Part shown: piece after piece, positions 1 to 8,674 of the stretch
Layout: the number at the start of each line of letters is the position of its first letter
Numbering within the stretch: position 1 is the stretch's first letter
Origin: JBGPIK01 sp041484845
GTDB taxonomy: Bacteria > Desulfobacterota > Binatia > UBA9968
NCBI GenBank assembly: GCA_041484845.1
Contig: JBGPIK010000038.1
Coordinates: forward strand, 1 to 27,739
Reading direction: 5' to 3'
Length of the DNA: 27,739 bases
The notes under the pieces: generated by a model
Told to the model about the DNA's origin: nothing
The model's input: only the letters and a program-made list of their open reading frames with translations
Database searches by the model: none
Translations under genes and position numbers: made by a program

Positions 1-380
1 AGAGATTCCGGAGTCTTGATCTCCGGCCTGGCCATAATCTTTTGACCCGGTTTGTTATTTGGGCCCGCCAGCATGACCATGTCGGCGCCGCCGAGATTGG
101 CCTGGATAACGGCCGGGATTGCGATCTCGGAAATCGGTATCTCCTTGGCTAGCATCGCCTGGGCGACCGTTGTACTTCCTGCGATATAAATCAGTTCCAC
201 GGCGAGTCCGTTTTTCTCAAACAGGCGCGCCTCTTTCGTCACCCATAAAACCGACATGGCGCCGATGGTGGTCGGGTACGCGACTTTGAGCTTTGCGGTC
301 TGGGCAAAAAGCGCTGCCGGCCAGACCGTAACGAAAATTAAAGTAATCTGAATGTAGAACTTCATGCTTCTAGTAACCAT
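1..380 (-). CDS. NMT1/SsuA-like ABC transporter substrate-binding protein (C-terminus cut off by window edge)
   Basis: Translating the minus strand gives a hydrophobic N-terminal signal peptide (about residues 8-27, ending near LFAQT). It is followed by KLKVAYPTTIGAMSVLWVTK, the first strand of the NMT1/TauA/SsuA periplasmic-binding fold, then FEKNGLAVELIYIAGS and a segment rich in small residues. Such proteins capture a small ligand in the periplasm for an ABC importer; the ligand cannot be told from this fragment. The ATG at 380 has an AGGA-type site upstream and an in-frame stop just before it. A second in-frame ATG at 365 is possible but has a poorer ribosome site. About 125 residues are visible and the rest runs off the left edge. 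Family call is good; specificity is unknown. Confidence 0.75.
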   Translation of the reverse strand, partial: MVTRSMKFYIQITLIFVTVWPAALFAQTAKLKVAYPTTIGAMSVLWVTKEARLFEKNGLAVELIYIAGSTTVAQAMLAKEIPISEIAIPAVIQANLGGADMVMLAGPNNKPGQKIMARPEIKTPES

Positions 381-539
381 TCATCTCATCCTTTTCATCC
401 CTTTGCATTTCGTAATCCTTTACCAGCGTTCAAACCATTTTGATGCGGCCGTGCTATTTGACCATGAATGCCGCGGGAGCATGCCATCGCCTCACTCGAA
501 CACTCCAATCCGCCGCGTACAGAGCATCCGCGGCGCCCC

Positions 540-1616
540 TCACGGATGCACGGACTCCAAAAACCAATCCGTCGGTATTTCCCGGCCGACTCTTGCTTCC
601 CTGGCGCGCGCCAGAACTTCGCTGCCCACCGCAGCGAATTGCAAGCCCAAGCCGACATTATTACAAAAACAGCTGATGGCATCTTCCTTTAGCCGCCCCG
701 GATGTTCACCCGTGACGAGCTGTGACAGGGTCGGAAAATCCCAAATCGCAGCTGCTTCCCGAGTGATCGGATGTTGCCATCCTTCCGCAATGTCAGGAAT
801 GGACTGCGGATCGACGCCAATGGCGATCTGAAAAGGCTTGGCTTCACGCCAATGGATAATCAACGGATCGGCGCGCTGGTAAGAGATCGCATCCAACTCG
901 CACGGCTTTACGCAAGAGACATGCATCCCGGGTTGCAGCAACTCCCCGGGGAACAGCGCCGTAATTGAATTGGTCGTGCAAGTCACGACATCGGCCCCGT
1001 CGATGGCCTCGGCCGCACTGTTGGCTTCGATAAGTTTCGCAGCCACTCGGTGGCGCCATTCGTTCACAAATTGCCCCCGGGACTCCGGGGTCGGACTGTA
1101 AACTCTCACTGTGCTGAAGTCGCGTACCATGGACAAAGTGACCAGGTGCGCGCTCGCCTGCCAGCCAGAGCCCAACAGGGCCATGGTTTTAGAATTCTTA
1201 CGTGCTAAGTAGCGCGCCGCGATGGCGCTGGCGCCTGCGACCCGCAGCTTTTGAACATATCCATCTGGAAAGATCGCCAGTGGTTCGCCAGTTTCGGTGC
1301 TAAACAGCATGACCAACCCAACATAGCGATCCCCTCCGGCGAGCGGCAGCTTGTCCTTGCGTACCGTTCCGGCCTTTTCGTACCACTTGACCACGCTCGA
1401 GTTCAGGCGCAGTGCAGCAATTTTGCGGTTAGGAAGCACGCCGCTCATCGTTTTGTACTCGTAATATTCGTTGCTCCGGATAGGACTGAAGACATCGTAA
1501 CGCGGCACGGTCGCGGCCATGCCATTGCCGAGGTCGCGATAGGCTTCTTCGAGCACGTCGAGGCAAGCCCCCACCGGAAGAATTTTTTCAATGTCGTCGT
1601 TTGATAAAATGAGCAT
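540..1616 (-). CDS. Ornithine cyclodeaminase / mu-crystallin family protein (first paralogue)
   Basis: A 358-residue protein with the family layout: an N-terminal dimerisation half, then a Rossmann NAD(P)-binding half. LRVAGASAIAARYLARK (about 125-140) precedes the nucleotide loop ALLGSGWQASAHL (about 146-158). The C-terminus VGREIPTDWFLESV is almost the same as that of the second paralogue at 13282-14370. Family members catalyse NAD(P)-dependent cyclodeamination or imine reduction, such as ornithine to proline or ketimine reduction, or act as amino-acid dehydrogenases; the substrate here is unknown. The start was set at 1616 because GGGAG lies 8 nt upstream; the open frame extends to 1703 but that extension lacks family sequence. 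It follows a Liv-unrelated binding-protein gene on the same strand, spaced by about 160 nt. Confidence 0.85.
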   Translation of the reverse strand: MLILSNDDIEKILPVGACLDVLEEAYRDLGNGMAATVPRYDVFSPIRSNEYYEYKTMSGVLPNRKIAALRLNSSVVKWYEKAGTVRKDKLPLAGGDRYVGLVMLFSTETGEPLAIFPDGYVQKLRVAGASAIAARYLARKNSKTMALLGSGWQASAHLVTLSMVRDFSTVRVYSPTPESRGQFVNEWRHRVAAKLIEANSAAEAIDGADVVTCTTNSITALFPGELLQPGMHVSCVKPCELDAISYQRADPLIIHWREAKPFQIAIGVDPQSIPDIAEGWQHPITREAAAIWDFPTLSQLVTGEHPGRLKEDAISCFCNNVGLGLQFAAVGSEVLARAREARVGREIPTDWFLESVHP

Positions 1617-1966
1617 AGAGATACTCCCAAAAAACCATAGGACAAGAGCCAGACGGTAGCATTGCCGCAAATCCCCAAACTTTTTAATCGACGAGCGCGT
1701 CACGTTCGGCGCTCGGGCGCTGCCGGGCCCGAAATTGTCCGCCCCGACATGCCTCTGAGGATTTGTGCCGAACGGATATCACTCGTAGCGGATCAAAGGG
1801 GTGGTTGTCAAAGCAAGAGCTTTTTTACCTTGACGGAGGAAAACACTTTGCGAGAAAAGCATCAACTCGCAAAGCGGCGACGCATGATTTCGCTCGGTAT
1901 TGCGGCTGACGTTTGTGCAGATTCGCGTGTGGGCGAACTTGAGCGGCAGGCGGCACGCCAAGTGAC
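1617..1966. other. 350-nt intergenic region between two minus-strand genes
   Basis: I see no convincing gene here. A 102-codon plus-strand open frame (1662-1970) has no ribosome site or recognisable sequence. On the minus strand a perfect TTGACA (1806-1811) sits 17-18 nt before a weak -10 (TACGAG-like), so a promoter for the ornithine-cyclodeaminase-like gene could start here. Confidence 0.35.
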
Positions 1967-2560
1967 TTAACTATGGGTGCCACCCGCTTTCATGCGTTCG
2001 ATCAGGCCTTTGAAGGACGACTCAGCGATCACGCGGTTAAACTGTGAATGAAAATTTTTTGTCACGCTAACCTGCTCGATGGCAATGTCGTAGACCTTCC
2101 AGTTATCGCCTAAACGATGAAGTTTATAGTCCACGAACAGCGTTTGGTCTTTGCCCATCACCTTGGTGGCGACTTGAGCGCGGTCACCTTCTCGAATCTC
2201 GCGCTCGTATGAAATTTTTTCACCGTTGTAAGAATTCAGCGTGCTTTTGTAGGCGCGTAGCACATAGGTGGTAAATACTGCAACAAACTCCTTTCGCTCG
2301 TCTTCCGATATGCCGTCCCAGTATTTTCCAAGGGACAGCTTGGCCATCTCGGCGAAATCGAAGCGCTCGTAAATTAGCTTGGCTACCCGGTCGGGCAATT
2401 CGTCGCTCGTCATCGCTGCCCGCGGCGCGGACGCCAGCATCCCGGAAAGCGTATTCACGGTGCCGCTCAATTGATCGGTGGGCTCACCCGCCCGAGCCAC
2501 GAAAGGCATGGAAAACAAGAACGAAAAGAACATAAATAGGGCTATTGAAAGTAACTTCAT
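1967..2560 (-). CDS. MlaC/Ttg2D-family periplasmic phospholipid-binding protein
   Basis: A 197-residue protein with a Sec signal peptide (MKLLSIALFMFFSFLFSMPF, cleavage probably after VARA). The MlaC/toluene-tolerance fold follows: RVAKLIYERFDFAEMAKLSLGKYW, then VFTTYVLRAYKSTL, then EGDRAQVATKV and VDYKLHRLGDNWKVYDIAIEQVSV, ending in NFHSQFNRVI. MlaC proteins shuttle phospholipids across the periplasm between the outer-membrane complex and the inner-membrane MlaFEDB ATPase. No mlaE, mlaF or mlaD genes lie beside it, so it is a solitary copy. The start at 2560 is chosen because AAGGAG lies 8 nt upstream and the signal peptide begins there; the longer frame to 2638 is rejected. It is transcribed divergently from the gene at 2787. 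Confidence 0.85.
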   Translation of the reverse strand: MKLLSIALFMFFSFLFSMPFVARAGEPTDQLSGTVNTLSGMLASAPRAAMTSDELPDRVAKLIYERFDFAEMAKLSLGKYWDGISEDERKEFVAVFTTYVLRAYKSTLNSYNGEKISYEREIREGDRAQVATKVMGKDQTLFVDYKLHRLGDNWKVYDIAIEQVSVTKNFHSQFNRVIAESSFKGLIERMKAGGTHS

Positions 2561-2786
2561 TATACAGACTCCTTGCGATTTCCTGTCCGGCATTGTCCTT
2601 CCTATACTCATTAGAGGAAGTTCCCACCTAAAAACCATAAGTGTTACTGGATATTATGCAAAAATCAACCCAAGGACTTTCCCGGCTTCATCGGCTGTGC
2701 TGTTTGAACGCTCCGAAAACGAGTTCGTTCTTGTCACTGTGTCGGACTTCCCATACAATTTATCGGCTGAGGAAAGGAGATCTAAA

Positions 2787-3227
2787 GTGTATTATTTCGC
2801 GTACGGGTCCAACATGGATTGGCCACAAATGCGGCGCCGCTGTCCATCATCCAAGTTTGCCTGCGTTGCCCGTTTGGCCGATCATCGCTTTGCGATCGCC
2901 CGCCATTCACACCTGCGCCATTGCGGCACAGCCAATATCTTTGCGGAACCCGGCAGTGAGGTCTGGGGCATCGTCTACGACGTCAGTGACGAGGATCTAC
3001 TGACTCTGGACGGCTTTGAAGACGGCTATCGACGTGAACATGTTTTTGTGACTGATTTAAACGACGGCCATCATCCGCTGCAGACGTTGGTTTACATCGC
3101 CGAGAAAGAGGAAAGCGTGCCGTTGCCCAATGCCCGCTACAAGCGCCACCTTCTCGACGGCGCGCTCCATTGGCAACTCCCCGAGAGCTATCGAGCCATG
3201 CTCGAAGCACTTGAAGTTTCCATGTGA
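2787..3227 (+). CDS. Gamma-glutamylcyclotransferase-like protein (AIG2/GGCT fold)
   Basis: A 146-residue protein beginning YYFAYGSNM, the phosphate-loop-like signature of the GGCT fold. The family acidic motif LDGFEDGYRREHV follows at about 75-87, with Glu78 the likely catalytic acid. Family enzymes cleave gamma-glutamyl amine or amino-acid bonds, releasing 5-oxoproline; the true substrate cannot be read from sequence. The start is GTG at 2787, with AAGGAG ending 7 nt before it. The same frame stays open back to 2478, but that part overlaps the divergent mlaC-like gene and has no family similarity. Length is typical for the family. Confidence 0.85.
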   Translation: MYYFAYGSNMDWPQMRRRCPSSKFACVARLADHRFAIARHSHLRHCGTANIFAEPGSEVWGIVYDVSDEDLLTLDGFEDGYRREHVFVTDLNDGHHPLQTLVYIAEKEESVPLPNARYKRHLLDGALHWQLPESYRAMLEALEVSM

Positions 3228-3279
3228 TCATCTCGCTCATCGTCCGCCGGCGATCGTTCAAGTGAATCCCGTTAAGCCG

Positions 3280-3308
3280 TGGACACAAGGTTCCGTGCGC
3301 GCTATGAT
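3280..3308 (+). promoter_or_regulatory. Sigma70-type promoter for the DUF748 gene
   Basis: TGGACA (3280-3285), a 17-nt spacer and TATGAT (3303-3308). Each box has one mismatch to consensus. The predicted transcript would start near 3315, about 32 nt before the ATG at 3347. Confidence 0.6.
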
Positions 3309-3346
3309 CCCCCTTGTCCGCAGAGCTTGTTTCTGGGGGTTCTACT

Positions 3347-6300
3347 ATGAGGTTCCACGTCAACGAGCTTAGGAGCCGCGCCTCTCGGCTTGCACATCAC
3401 CCTCGCACACGAACGGTTGTTATTTGGCTGGTTGCCATTTTTATCGTCATCGGCGTGCTTGGCGCATTGGTGGCACCGCCGCTGCTGCGCGGCAAGCTCG
3501 CCAGCGCGCTATCGGAAAAGCTCCACCGTCAAGTCTCCATCGAGCAGATTCGGATCAACCCCTACGCCATGACTGCGACCATAAGGGGTTTCCTGATGAA
3601 GGAACGCCAAGGATCGGCAACCGAAGTGTCTTTCGACGAGATCCACGTAAACTTAGAGCTGGAATCACTGTTCCGCCTGGGACCGGTATTAAAGGAAATT
3701 CGACTCGTAAAACCGTACATCAATCTGGTTCGTAGCGAGAACGGGGCCTACAACTTTACGGATATCATCGATGAATTCATGGCTGGCCCATCGGGGCCGA
3801 CGCCGCGCTTTTCGCTCAACAACATTCAAATCATCGACGGCAAGATTGACTTCGACGACCGCCCGAAAAAAACCAAGCATACGATTTCGGCTATCCGCAT
3901 CGGCGTGCCGTTTGTTTCCAGCCTGCCATCTTTCGTCGACATCAAGGTCCAACCCGAGTTCTATGCGCTGGTCGATAACGCGCCGCTAAAGATCGGCGGC
4001 GAAGCCAAACCATTTAAGGACACCCGCGAGAGCAATTTTCACCTCAATTTGGATAACGTGCAGCTACCGAAATACCTCGAATATTCTCCGGTCAAGTTAA
4101 ACTTCACAATGCCCTCCGGCCAGCTGAACGCTCAACTAACCGCGAGCTTTCAAACCGCCAAAAACAAACCGGCAGCGCTCGCCATATCCGGAAAACTTGG
4201 CTTAAAAGACTTGGTCCTTGAGCAAGAAGGCAATACGCCGTTGGTCAAATTCCCCTCCTTCGACGTCGTAGTGGACAAGTACGAAGTCTTTGCCAACCGT
4301 GCTGCGCTGAAGATGGTCAAAGCAACGGGCACGGAACTCCAGCTAACCCGCAATCGGAATGGTGATTTGAATTTGGCTTCGTTGGTAACCGTTCCGGCGA
4401 GTCAAACCGATGCCCCGCCGAAGAAAGAGAGCACACCGTTCAACTACCACGTAGAGGAAATTCAAATCGAATCCGGCAAGCTTCTTTTCATCGATCAGGG
4501 GCTGGAAAAGCCCTATCGAACTCAGCTCCAAAACATCCATCTCAACATCAAGGGGCTGACCAACGAACTGGAGAAAAAAGCCAATGTCGAGCTGTCGTTC
4601 GAAACAGATGCCAACGAACGCTTCAATCACACAGGCGTTTTACAGCTAAAACCATTAATGTCGGATGGCACAGTGGCCGTCGAAGGGCTCAGGCCGGCCG
4701 GCTTTCGCCTCTACTATCAGAACGTTTTCATTGGGGACATTCGCGATGGGCTTTTTGACCTCTCAACGCGTTATTCCCTGGAACAGAAAAGCGACAAGAC
4801 AGAACTGAAATTGACTGAATTGAATGCCGCCGTTCGTAGCCTAAACCTGGGGGAAGCAGGGCAGCGCGAGACTATGTGGCGCCTGCCGCTCCTCGCGATC
4901 AAAGAAACAACGGTCGATGTAAACAACAAAGCTATTGTGATTGGCAGAATCGAAGGCCGGGACGGCAATGGTTCCGTGCAGCGCAATGCTGACGGGAGCC
5001 TTAATTTCGACCGTCTGATCAAATCCCAGCCGGCGAATTTCCCTAGCACAGTACAGAGCAAGAAGGACGACACCGGCTGGAAGGTAGAGGTTAAGGAGAT
5101 CGCCGTAGAGCGTTTCAATATCAACTTCGAAGACCGGACACCGGCGACACCGGCCAAGATCAACTTCTCGGATCTTTCAGTCCGCGGCGAGAAATTTTCC
5201 AACGCCAAGAACCAGAGCGGCAAAGCCATCATTCAAACGAAAATCAACAACCGAGGTCTGATCCGATTGGTGGGGACCGTCGGCACCCAACCCGCGGTAG
5301 TCAAGTTCGCCGTGGAAGGACGAGACATCGATCTCCTGCCTTTCCAATCGTATTTGGAAAACCACATCAACTTTCTTCTGACCGGCGGCCAGGTAGGAAC
5401 CAAAGGAAATCTTATTTTTGATGCCAGCGGCGAAGGGCCCGCGAAAGTTAGCTACGACGGTAATATTCAGATCACGGATTTCACCACGGCTGAAAAAAAC
5501 GGCTCGCAGGACCTGCTCAAATGGAAGTCGTTGAATCTCGACGGCATCCAGTTCACCTTGGAACCGATGCAACTGCGCATCAACGAAATCAATCTGGCGG
5601 ATTTTTACTCGCGCCTGATCCTCGGTGCCGATGGCAAGATGAATGTACAGAAGCTGGCGGCTCAGAAGACTGAGAACAAAGGCGCTTTGCAAACGAAGCA
5701 GGAAAAACCGGCGGAGACGCTGGCGGCACCTCCAGCGAGTGAAAAACGTATCACCATCGGGAAGATCAACTTGCAGGGCGGCAATGTCAACTTCAGTGAC
5801 TTCTTCATCAAACCCAACTACTCCGCTAATCTCACCGGTTTTCAGGGCGCGATTTCCGAGCTCAAGCCGGAAACACCCGGTGATATCGAGATACACGCCA
5901 AGCTCGACAATGCTGCACCCGTAGATATCATCGGCAAAATCAACCCGCTCGCAAAGGACCTCTATCTCGACATTAAGGTCGATGCTACCGATATCGATCT
6001 GAGCCCGATGTCACCCTATTCCGGCCGATATGTGGGCTATGGAATCGAAAGGGGGAAACTGACATTCAATGTCCAATATAAGATAGAAAACCGTAAGTTG
6101 AGCGCGCAAAACAAAATCATTCTCAACCAGCTAACCTTTGGCGAACGCGTTGAGAGTCCGGATGCCACGAAGCTCCCGGTCTTGCTGGCCGTCGCCTTGC
6201 TCAAGGACCGGAACGGAGTCATGGACATCAATCTCCCGATCGGCGGTTCTCTCGACGATCCCCAATTCAGCGTTGGCGGAATCGTCTGGCAGATCATTGT

Positions 6301-6949
6301 CAACATCCTGGTGAAGGCGGTGACCTCGCCGTTCGCCCTACTTGGCTCGGTCTTCGGCGCGGGAGGGGGCGGCGGCGAAGAGTTGAGCTTTATTGAATTC
6401 GATTACGGACGGGCCACGCTGCCGCAAACTGCCGAGGCGAAGTTAAAGACGCTCGCCACCGCCATGAGCAATCGTCCGGCGTTGAAGCTCGATATCAGCG
6501 GTCGCGTCGACCCCACCAACGACCTTGACGGTCTCAAGCATGCCTCCATCGAACGAAAGATGAAAGCCCGGAAGATGCGCGAGCTGGTGCGGCAAGGAAA
6601 CGCGCCCAAATCCGTGGACGATGTCCAAATCGACAAAACTGAATATGAACGCTATCTCAAAGCCGCCTATAGTGACGAGAGTTTTCCGAAGCCGCGCAAT
6701 CTGATCGGACTGGCCAAGGATTTGCCTGTCGCCGAGGTGGAAGCTCTCATGCTCAAGTACGCCACGGCCACCGACGAGGATCTCCGCGATCTCACCAATC
6801 GGCGCGCTCAAACAGTGCGCGACCGTTTGCTGGCAACCCATCAAGTCACCGCCGACCGTTTATTCATCGTCGCCGCTAAACCATTGACGAAGGAAGAGCA
6901 AGATAAAGTGAAGGCTAAGAGTAGTCGGGTCGATTTCTCGCTCAGATAA
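3347..6949 (+). CDS. DUF748 / AsmA-like large envelope protein
   Basis: A 1200-residue protein with a single N-terminal membrane helix (about 24-46) anchoring a very long periplasmic region. Early sequence LRGKLASALSEKLHRQVSIEQIRINPYAMTATI is typical of AsmA/DUF748 proteins. Repeated beta-rich modules of the type 'IxxIxIxxGxLxFxDxxxxPxY' recur (for example near 165, 380, 590 and 810), as in bridge-like lipid-transfer or AsmA-family proteins. The last 200 residues hold an OmpA-like segment (FDYGRATLPQTAEAKLKTLA, then LDISGRVDPTND). The role is probably envelope or lipid homeostasis, but this is family inference. I start at ATG 3347; an upstream in-frame TTG at 3314 is possible but overlaps the predicted transcription start. 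Glycine-rich GAGGGGGEE around 1005 is a linker. Confidence 0.85.
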   Translation: MRFHVNELRSRASRLAHHPRTRTVVIWLVAIFIVIGVLGALVAPPLLRGKLASALSEKLHRQVSIEQIRINPYAMTATIRGFLMKERQGSATEVSFDEIHVNLELESLFRLGPVLKEIRLVKPYINLVRSENGAYNFTDIIDEFMAGPSGPTPRFSLNNIQIIDGKIDFDDRPKKTKHTISAIRIGVPFVSSLPSFVDIKVQPEFYALVDNAPLKIGGEAKPFKDTRESNFHLNLDNVQLPKYLEYSPVKLNFTMPSGQLNAQLTASFQTAKNKPAALAISGKLGLKDLVLEQEGNTPLVKFPSFDVVVDKYEVFANRAALKMVKATGTELQLTRNRNGDLNLASLVTVPASQTDAPPKKESTPFNYHVEEIQIESGKLLFIDQGLEKPYRTQLQNIHLNIKGLTNELEKKANVELSFETDANERFNHTGVLQLKPLMSDGTVAVEGLRPAGFRLYYQNVFIGDIRDGLFDLSTRYSLEQKSDKTELKLTELNAAVRSLNLGEAGQRETMWRLPLLAIKETTVDVNNKAIVIGRIEGRDGNGSVQRNADGSLNFDRLIKSQPANFPSTVQSKKDDTGWKVEVKEIAVERFNINFEDRTPATPAKINFSDLSVRGEKFSNAKNQSGKAIIQTKINNRGLIRLVGTVGTQPAVVKFAVEGRDIDLLPFQSYLENHINFLLTGGQVGTKGNLIFDASGEGPAKVSYDGNIQITDFTTAEKNGSQDLLKWKSLNLDGIQFTLEPMQLRINEINLADFYSRLILGADGKMNVQKLAAQKTENKGALQTKQEKPAETLAAPPASEKRITIGKINLQGGNVNFSDFFIKPNYSANLTGFQGAISELKPETPGDIEIHAKLDNAAPVDIIGKINPLAKDLYLDIKVDATDIDLSPMSPYSGRYVGYGIERGKLTFNVQYKIENRKLSAQNKIILNQLTFGERVESPDATKLPVLLAVALLKDRNGVMDINLPIGGSLDDPQFSVGGIVWQIIVNILVKAVTSPFALLGSVFGAGGGGGEELSFIEFDYGRATLPQTAEAKLKTLATAMSNRPALKLDISGRVDPTNDLDGLKHASIERKMKARKMRELVRQGNAPKSVDDVQIDKTEYERYLKAAYSDESFPKPRNLIGLAKDLPVAEVEALMLKYATATDEDLRDLTNRRAQTVRDRLLATHQVTADRLFIVAAKPLTKEEQDKVKAKSSRVDFSLR

Positions 6950-6971
6950 AGACACGAATCCGCGCTTAGCG

Positions 6972-6996
6972 GGCGGCGATATTGTGGAACGCCGCC
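6972..6996 (+). terminator. GC-rich stem-loop after the DUF748 gene
   Basis: GGCGGCG (6972-6978) pairs perfectly with CGCCGCC (6990-6996) around an 11-nt loop, 22 nt after the stop codon. There is no T-run, so termination is a guess; it may only be a 3'-end stabiliser or an attenuator in front of the next gene. Confidence 0.35.
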
Positions 6997-7036
6997 GTTC
7001 TGATATAACGTTCTACAGAGAGCAGGAGGCACCTTA

Positions 7037-7282
7037 ATGAACCAGCCGAAAAAGTCCGCAAACCCCAAAGTGACCATCATAGCAAGCAAAGGGGCTAACC
7101 AAGCCATCAACTATTTGCTGGAAGATCGCGATGAGCTGGAATGGCTCGTCGCCATTGGCCGCAATCGCAAAGGGGACATTTTCTTTTACGATACCGGCGG
7201 AGATATTATTCAAGACCTCGGCGCCCTCGAATATATCAAGGAACGTATCGTGCGCGACTACTTCGGGGAGTCGGATGAATAG
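7037..7282 (+). CDS. Small conserved-looking protein of unknown function upstream of DUF763
   Basis: An 81-residue protein preceded by a strong AGGAGG site 7 nt from the ATG, so it is very likely translated. It has a lysine/asparagine-rich start, then NQAINYLLEDRDELEWLVAI, GRNRKGDIFFYDTGGDII and an acidic tail. It has no signal peptide or membrane segment and looks like a small alpha/beta cytosolic protein. I do not recognise the family. It ends 8 nt before the DUF763 gene, so the two are probably co-transcribed. A TATAAC box (7004-7009) with a weak upstream TTGTGG may drive the pair. Confidence 0.65.
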   Translation: MNQPKKSANPKVTIIASKGANQAINYLLEDRDELEWLVAIGRNRKGDIFFYDTGGDIIQDLGALEYIKERIVRDYFGESDE

Positions 7283-7290
7283 GCGCGTGA

Positions 7291-8373
7291 ATGCGTCAGA
7301 CCGGAATCGCTCAACTCCCGCTGCACGGCGGCAAGGCGCCGGCATGGCTCTTTCAAAGAATGGTGCGCTTGGGCCGGGAAATCCTTCGGCTCATCGTTGA
7401 AGATTATGGCCCTCGAGAAATCCTGACCCGCATCTCAGACCCTTACTGGTTCCAATCCCTCGGCTGCGTTCTCGGATTTGACTGGCACTCTTCCGGCGTC
7501 ACCACAACGGTTTGCGGTGCGCTCAAAGAGGGACTGCGCGGGCGCGAGCAGGAGTTCGGTCTCGTCATCGCCGGAGGCAAGGGCGCAACCTCGCGGAAAA
7601 CACCCGGCGAAATTGTTGCCGCCGGCGATAAATATCCGTTGGAACGTAATGCCGATGAGCTGGTGCAACTCAGCCGGCTGACGGCGAAAATCGACAACAA
7701 CGCCATACAAGACGGCTTTCAACTGTATCATCACAACTTTTTCTTTACTTTCGACGGCTCGTGGGCAGTTGTGCAGCAAGGAATGAACGACCGTTTTGCG
7801 CGCCGTTACCATTGGCATTCCCAAAATGTGCAATCGCTGATCGTCGATCCCCACACCGCGATTTGCAGCGACTTACAGCGCGAGCGCGCGCTCAACCTGG
7901 TCGCCTTGGAGAGCGTTGCCGCACAATCGACGATGACCGAGCTTTCACGCGAACATCCGGCAAAACTGACGGCCGAGTTGCGCAAGCTGCAAATGCTTTC
8001 CTTGCCCGCGCATCATGAGGTAACCGTCCAAGACCTCCATCCGGACTCGCTCGAAAAAATTTTGCTTAAGACCTACGAAGCCAAGGCCGATGATTTTCAA
8101 ACACTGCTGGCGATGCCGGGGGTCGGTGCCAAGACGCTGCGCGCCCTAGCGCTGCTCGCCGAGATCACCTATGGCACGCCGGCGTCGTGGAAAGATCCGG
8201 CCAAATTCAGCTTCGCCCACGGCGGGAAGGACGGCCATCCGTACCCCGTGAATCGCCGAGTCTACGAGGAGTCGATTGAATGCCTACGCAAGACACTCGA
8301 ACGAGTCAGAGTTGACCGGAGCGAGAAAGACAATAGCTTAAAACGACTCAATCGTTTGATCGGTGTGGGTTAA
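7291..8373 (+). CDS. DUF763 domain-containing protein
   Basis: A 360-residue protein beginning MRQTGIAQLPLHGGKAPAWL, the hallmark opening of DUF763, followed by FGLVIAGGKGATSRKTPGEI and an LYHHNFFFTFDGSWAVVQQG segment. A helix-hairpin-helix-like element MPGVGAKTLRALALLAE (about 275-291) suggests nucleic-acid contact. The family is found in archaea and scattered bacteria; its biochemical role is unknown to me. Full length and intact. It sits 8 nt after the small gene at 7037, in an apparent two-gene unit. The ribosome site is weak, which fits translational coupling. Confidence 0.8.
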   Translation: MRQTGIAQLPLHGGKAPAWLFQRMVRLGREILRLIVEDYGPREILTRISDPYWFQSLGCVLGFDWHSSGVTTTVCGALKEGLRGREQEFGLVIAGGKGATSRKTPGEIVAAGDKYPLERNADELVQLSRLTAKIDNNAIQDGFQLYHHNFFFTFDGSWAVVQQGMNDRFARRYHWHSQNVQSLIVDPHTAICSDLQRERALNLVALESVAAQSTMTELSREHPAKLTAELRKLQMLSLPAHHEVTVQDLHPDSLEKILLKTYEAKADDFQTLLAMPGVGAKTLRALALLAEITYGTPASWKDPAKFSFAHGGKDGHPYPVNRRVYEESIECLRKTLERVRVDRSEKDNSLKRLNRLIGVG

Positions 8374-8403
8374 TTCTCCACAACGTGCTGCGATGCCAAT
8401 CAG

Positions 8404-8483
8404 GGTAGGATGGGTTGAGCGTTAGCGAAACCCATCGTTCTAAGCGGTGGGTTTCGGCGCTGTGCGCCTTTACCCACCCTACG
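8404..8483. repeat. Inverted-repeat element of the 'GTAGGRTGGGTT...GAAACCCAYC' type
   Basis: The left arm (8404-8435) reads GTAGGATGGGTTGAGCG then TTAGCGAAACCCATC. The right arm (8447-8483) is its near reverse complement, GGTGGGTTTCGGCGC through ACCCACCCTACG. Copies of this motif are common intergenic repeats in many bacteria and generate false 'VGWV' proteins on the opposite strand, as happens here. A further part-copy (GAAACCCACCCTCG) follows around 8494-8510. It could fold into a long hairpin after the DUF763 gene. Confidence 0.65.
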
Positions 8484-8550
8484 TTTTCCGCTCTTGAAAC
8501 CCACCCTCGATTTTCCTTCGCTACGGAGCGCTCGCACCTCGATCCCTGAG

Positions 8551-8658
8551 TCAACTTCTAACTGCGGAATCCGGGTTGATAATGCGCAACGCGGTTGTCG
8601 AGTTAGGAGATTCATAAGGCGCATCCATAATTGCCACAGTGAGCGTTTTTCCAGCTAT
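8551..8658 (-). pseudogene. Broken second DsrE-like gene (start codon lost, 3' part missing)
   Basis: Directly after the intact DsrE-like gene the minus strand has AGGAGG, a 7-nt gap and then ATA where ATG is expected. The frame reads xAGKTLTVAIMDAPYESPNS then TTALRIIN, which resembles the N-terminus of another DsrE/DsrF-family protein. Similarity ends near 8575 and the frame stops at 8551, next to the inverted-repeat element. So the gene appears to have lost its start (ATG to ATA) and most of its body. An intact relative would be about 110-120 residues long. The identification rests on remembered family sequence. Confidence 0.55.
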
Positions 8659-8674
8659 AAAAATTCCTCCTGAA

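Noticed and set aside
1662..1970. 102-codon plus-strand frame
   Set aside because: No ribosome site, basic low-information composition and no recognisable motif.
2478..2786. N-terminal extension of the gamma-glutamylcyclotransferase frame
   Set aside because: It overlaps the divergent mlaC-like gene and has no family similarity; GTG 2787 has an excellent AAGGAG site.
5177..5896. Long minus-strand frame inside the DUF748 gene
   Set aside because: It is an antisense shadow of a strongly coding gene, with no start signal.
8348..8624. Minus-strand frames of 68 and 74 codons
   Set aside because: They are translations of the VGWV-type inverted repeat, not genes.
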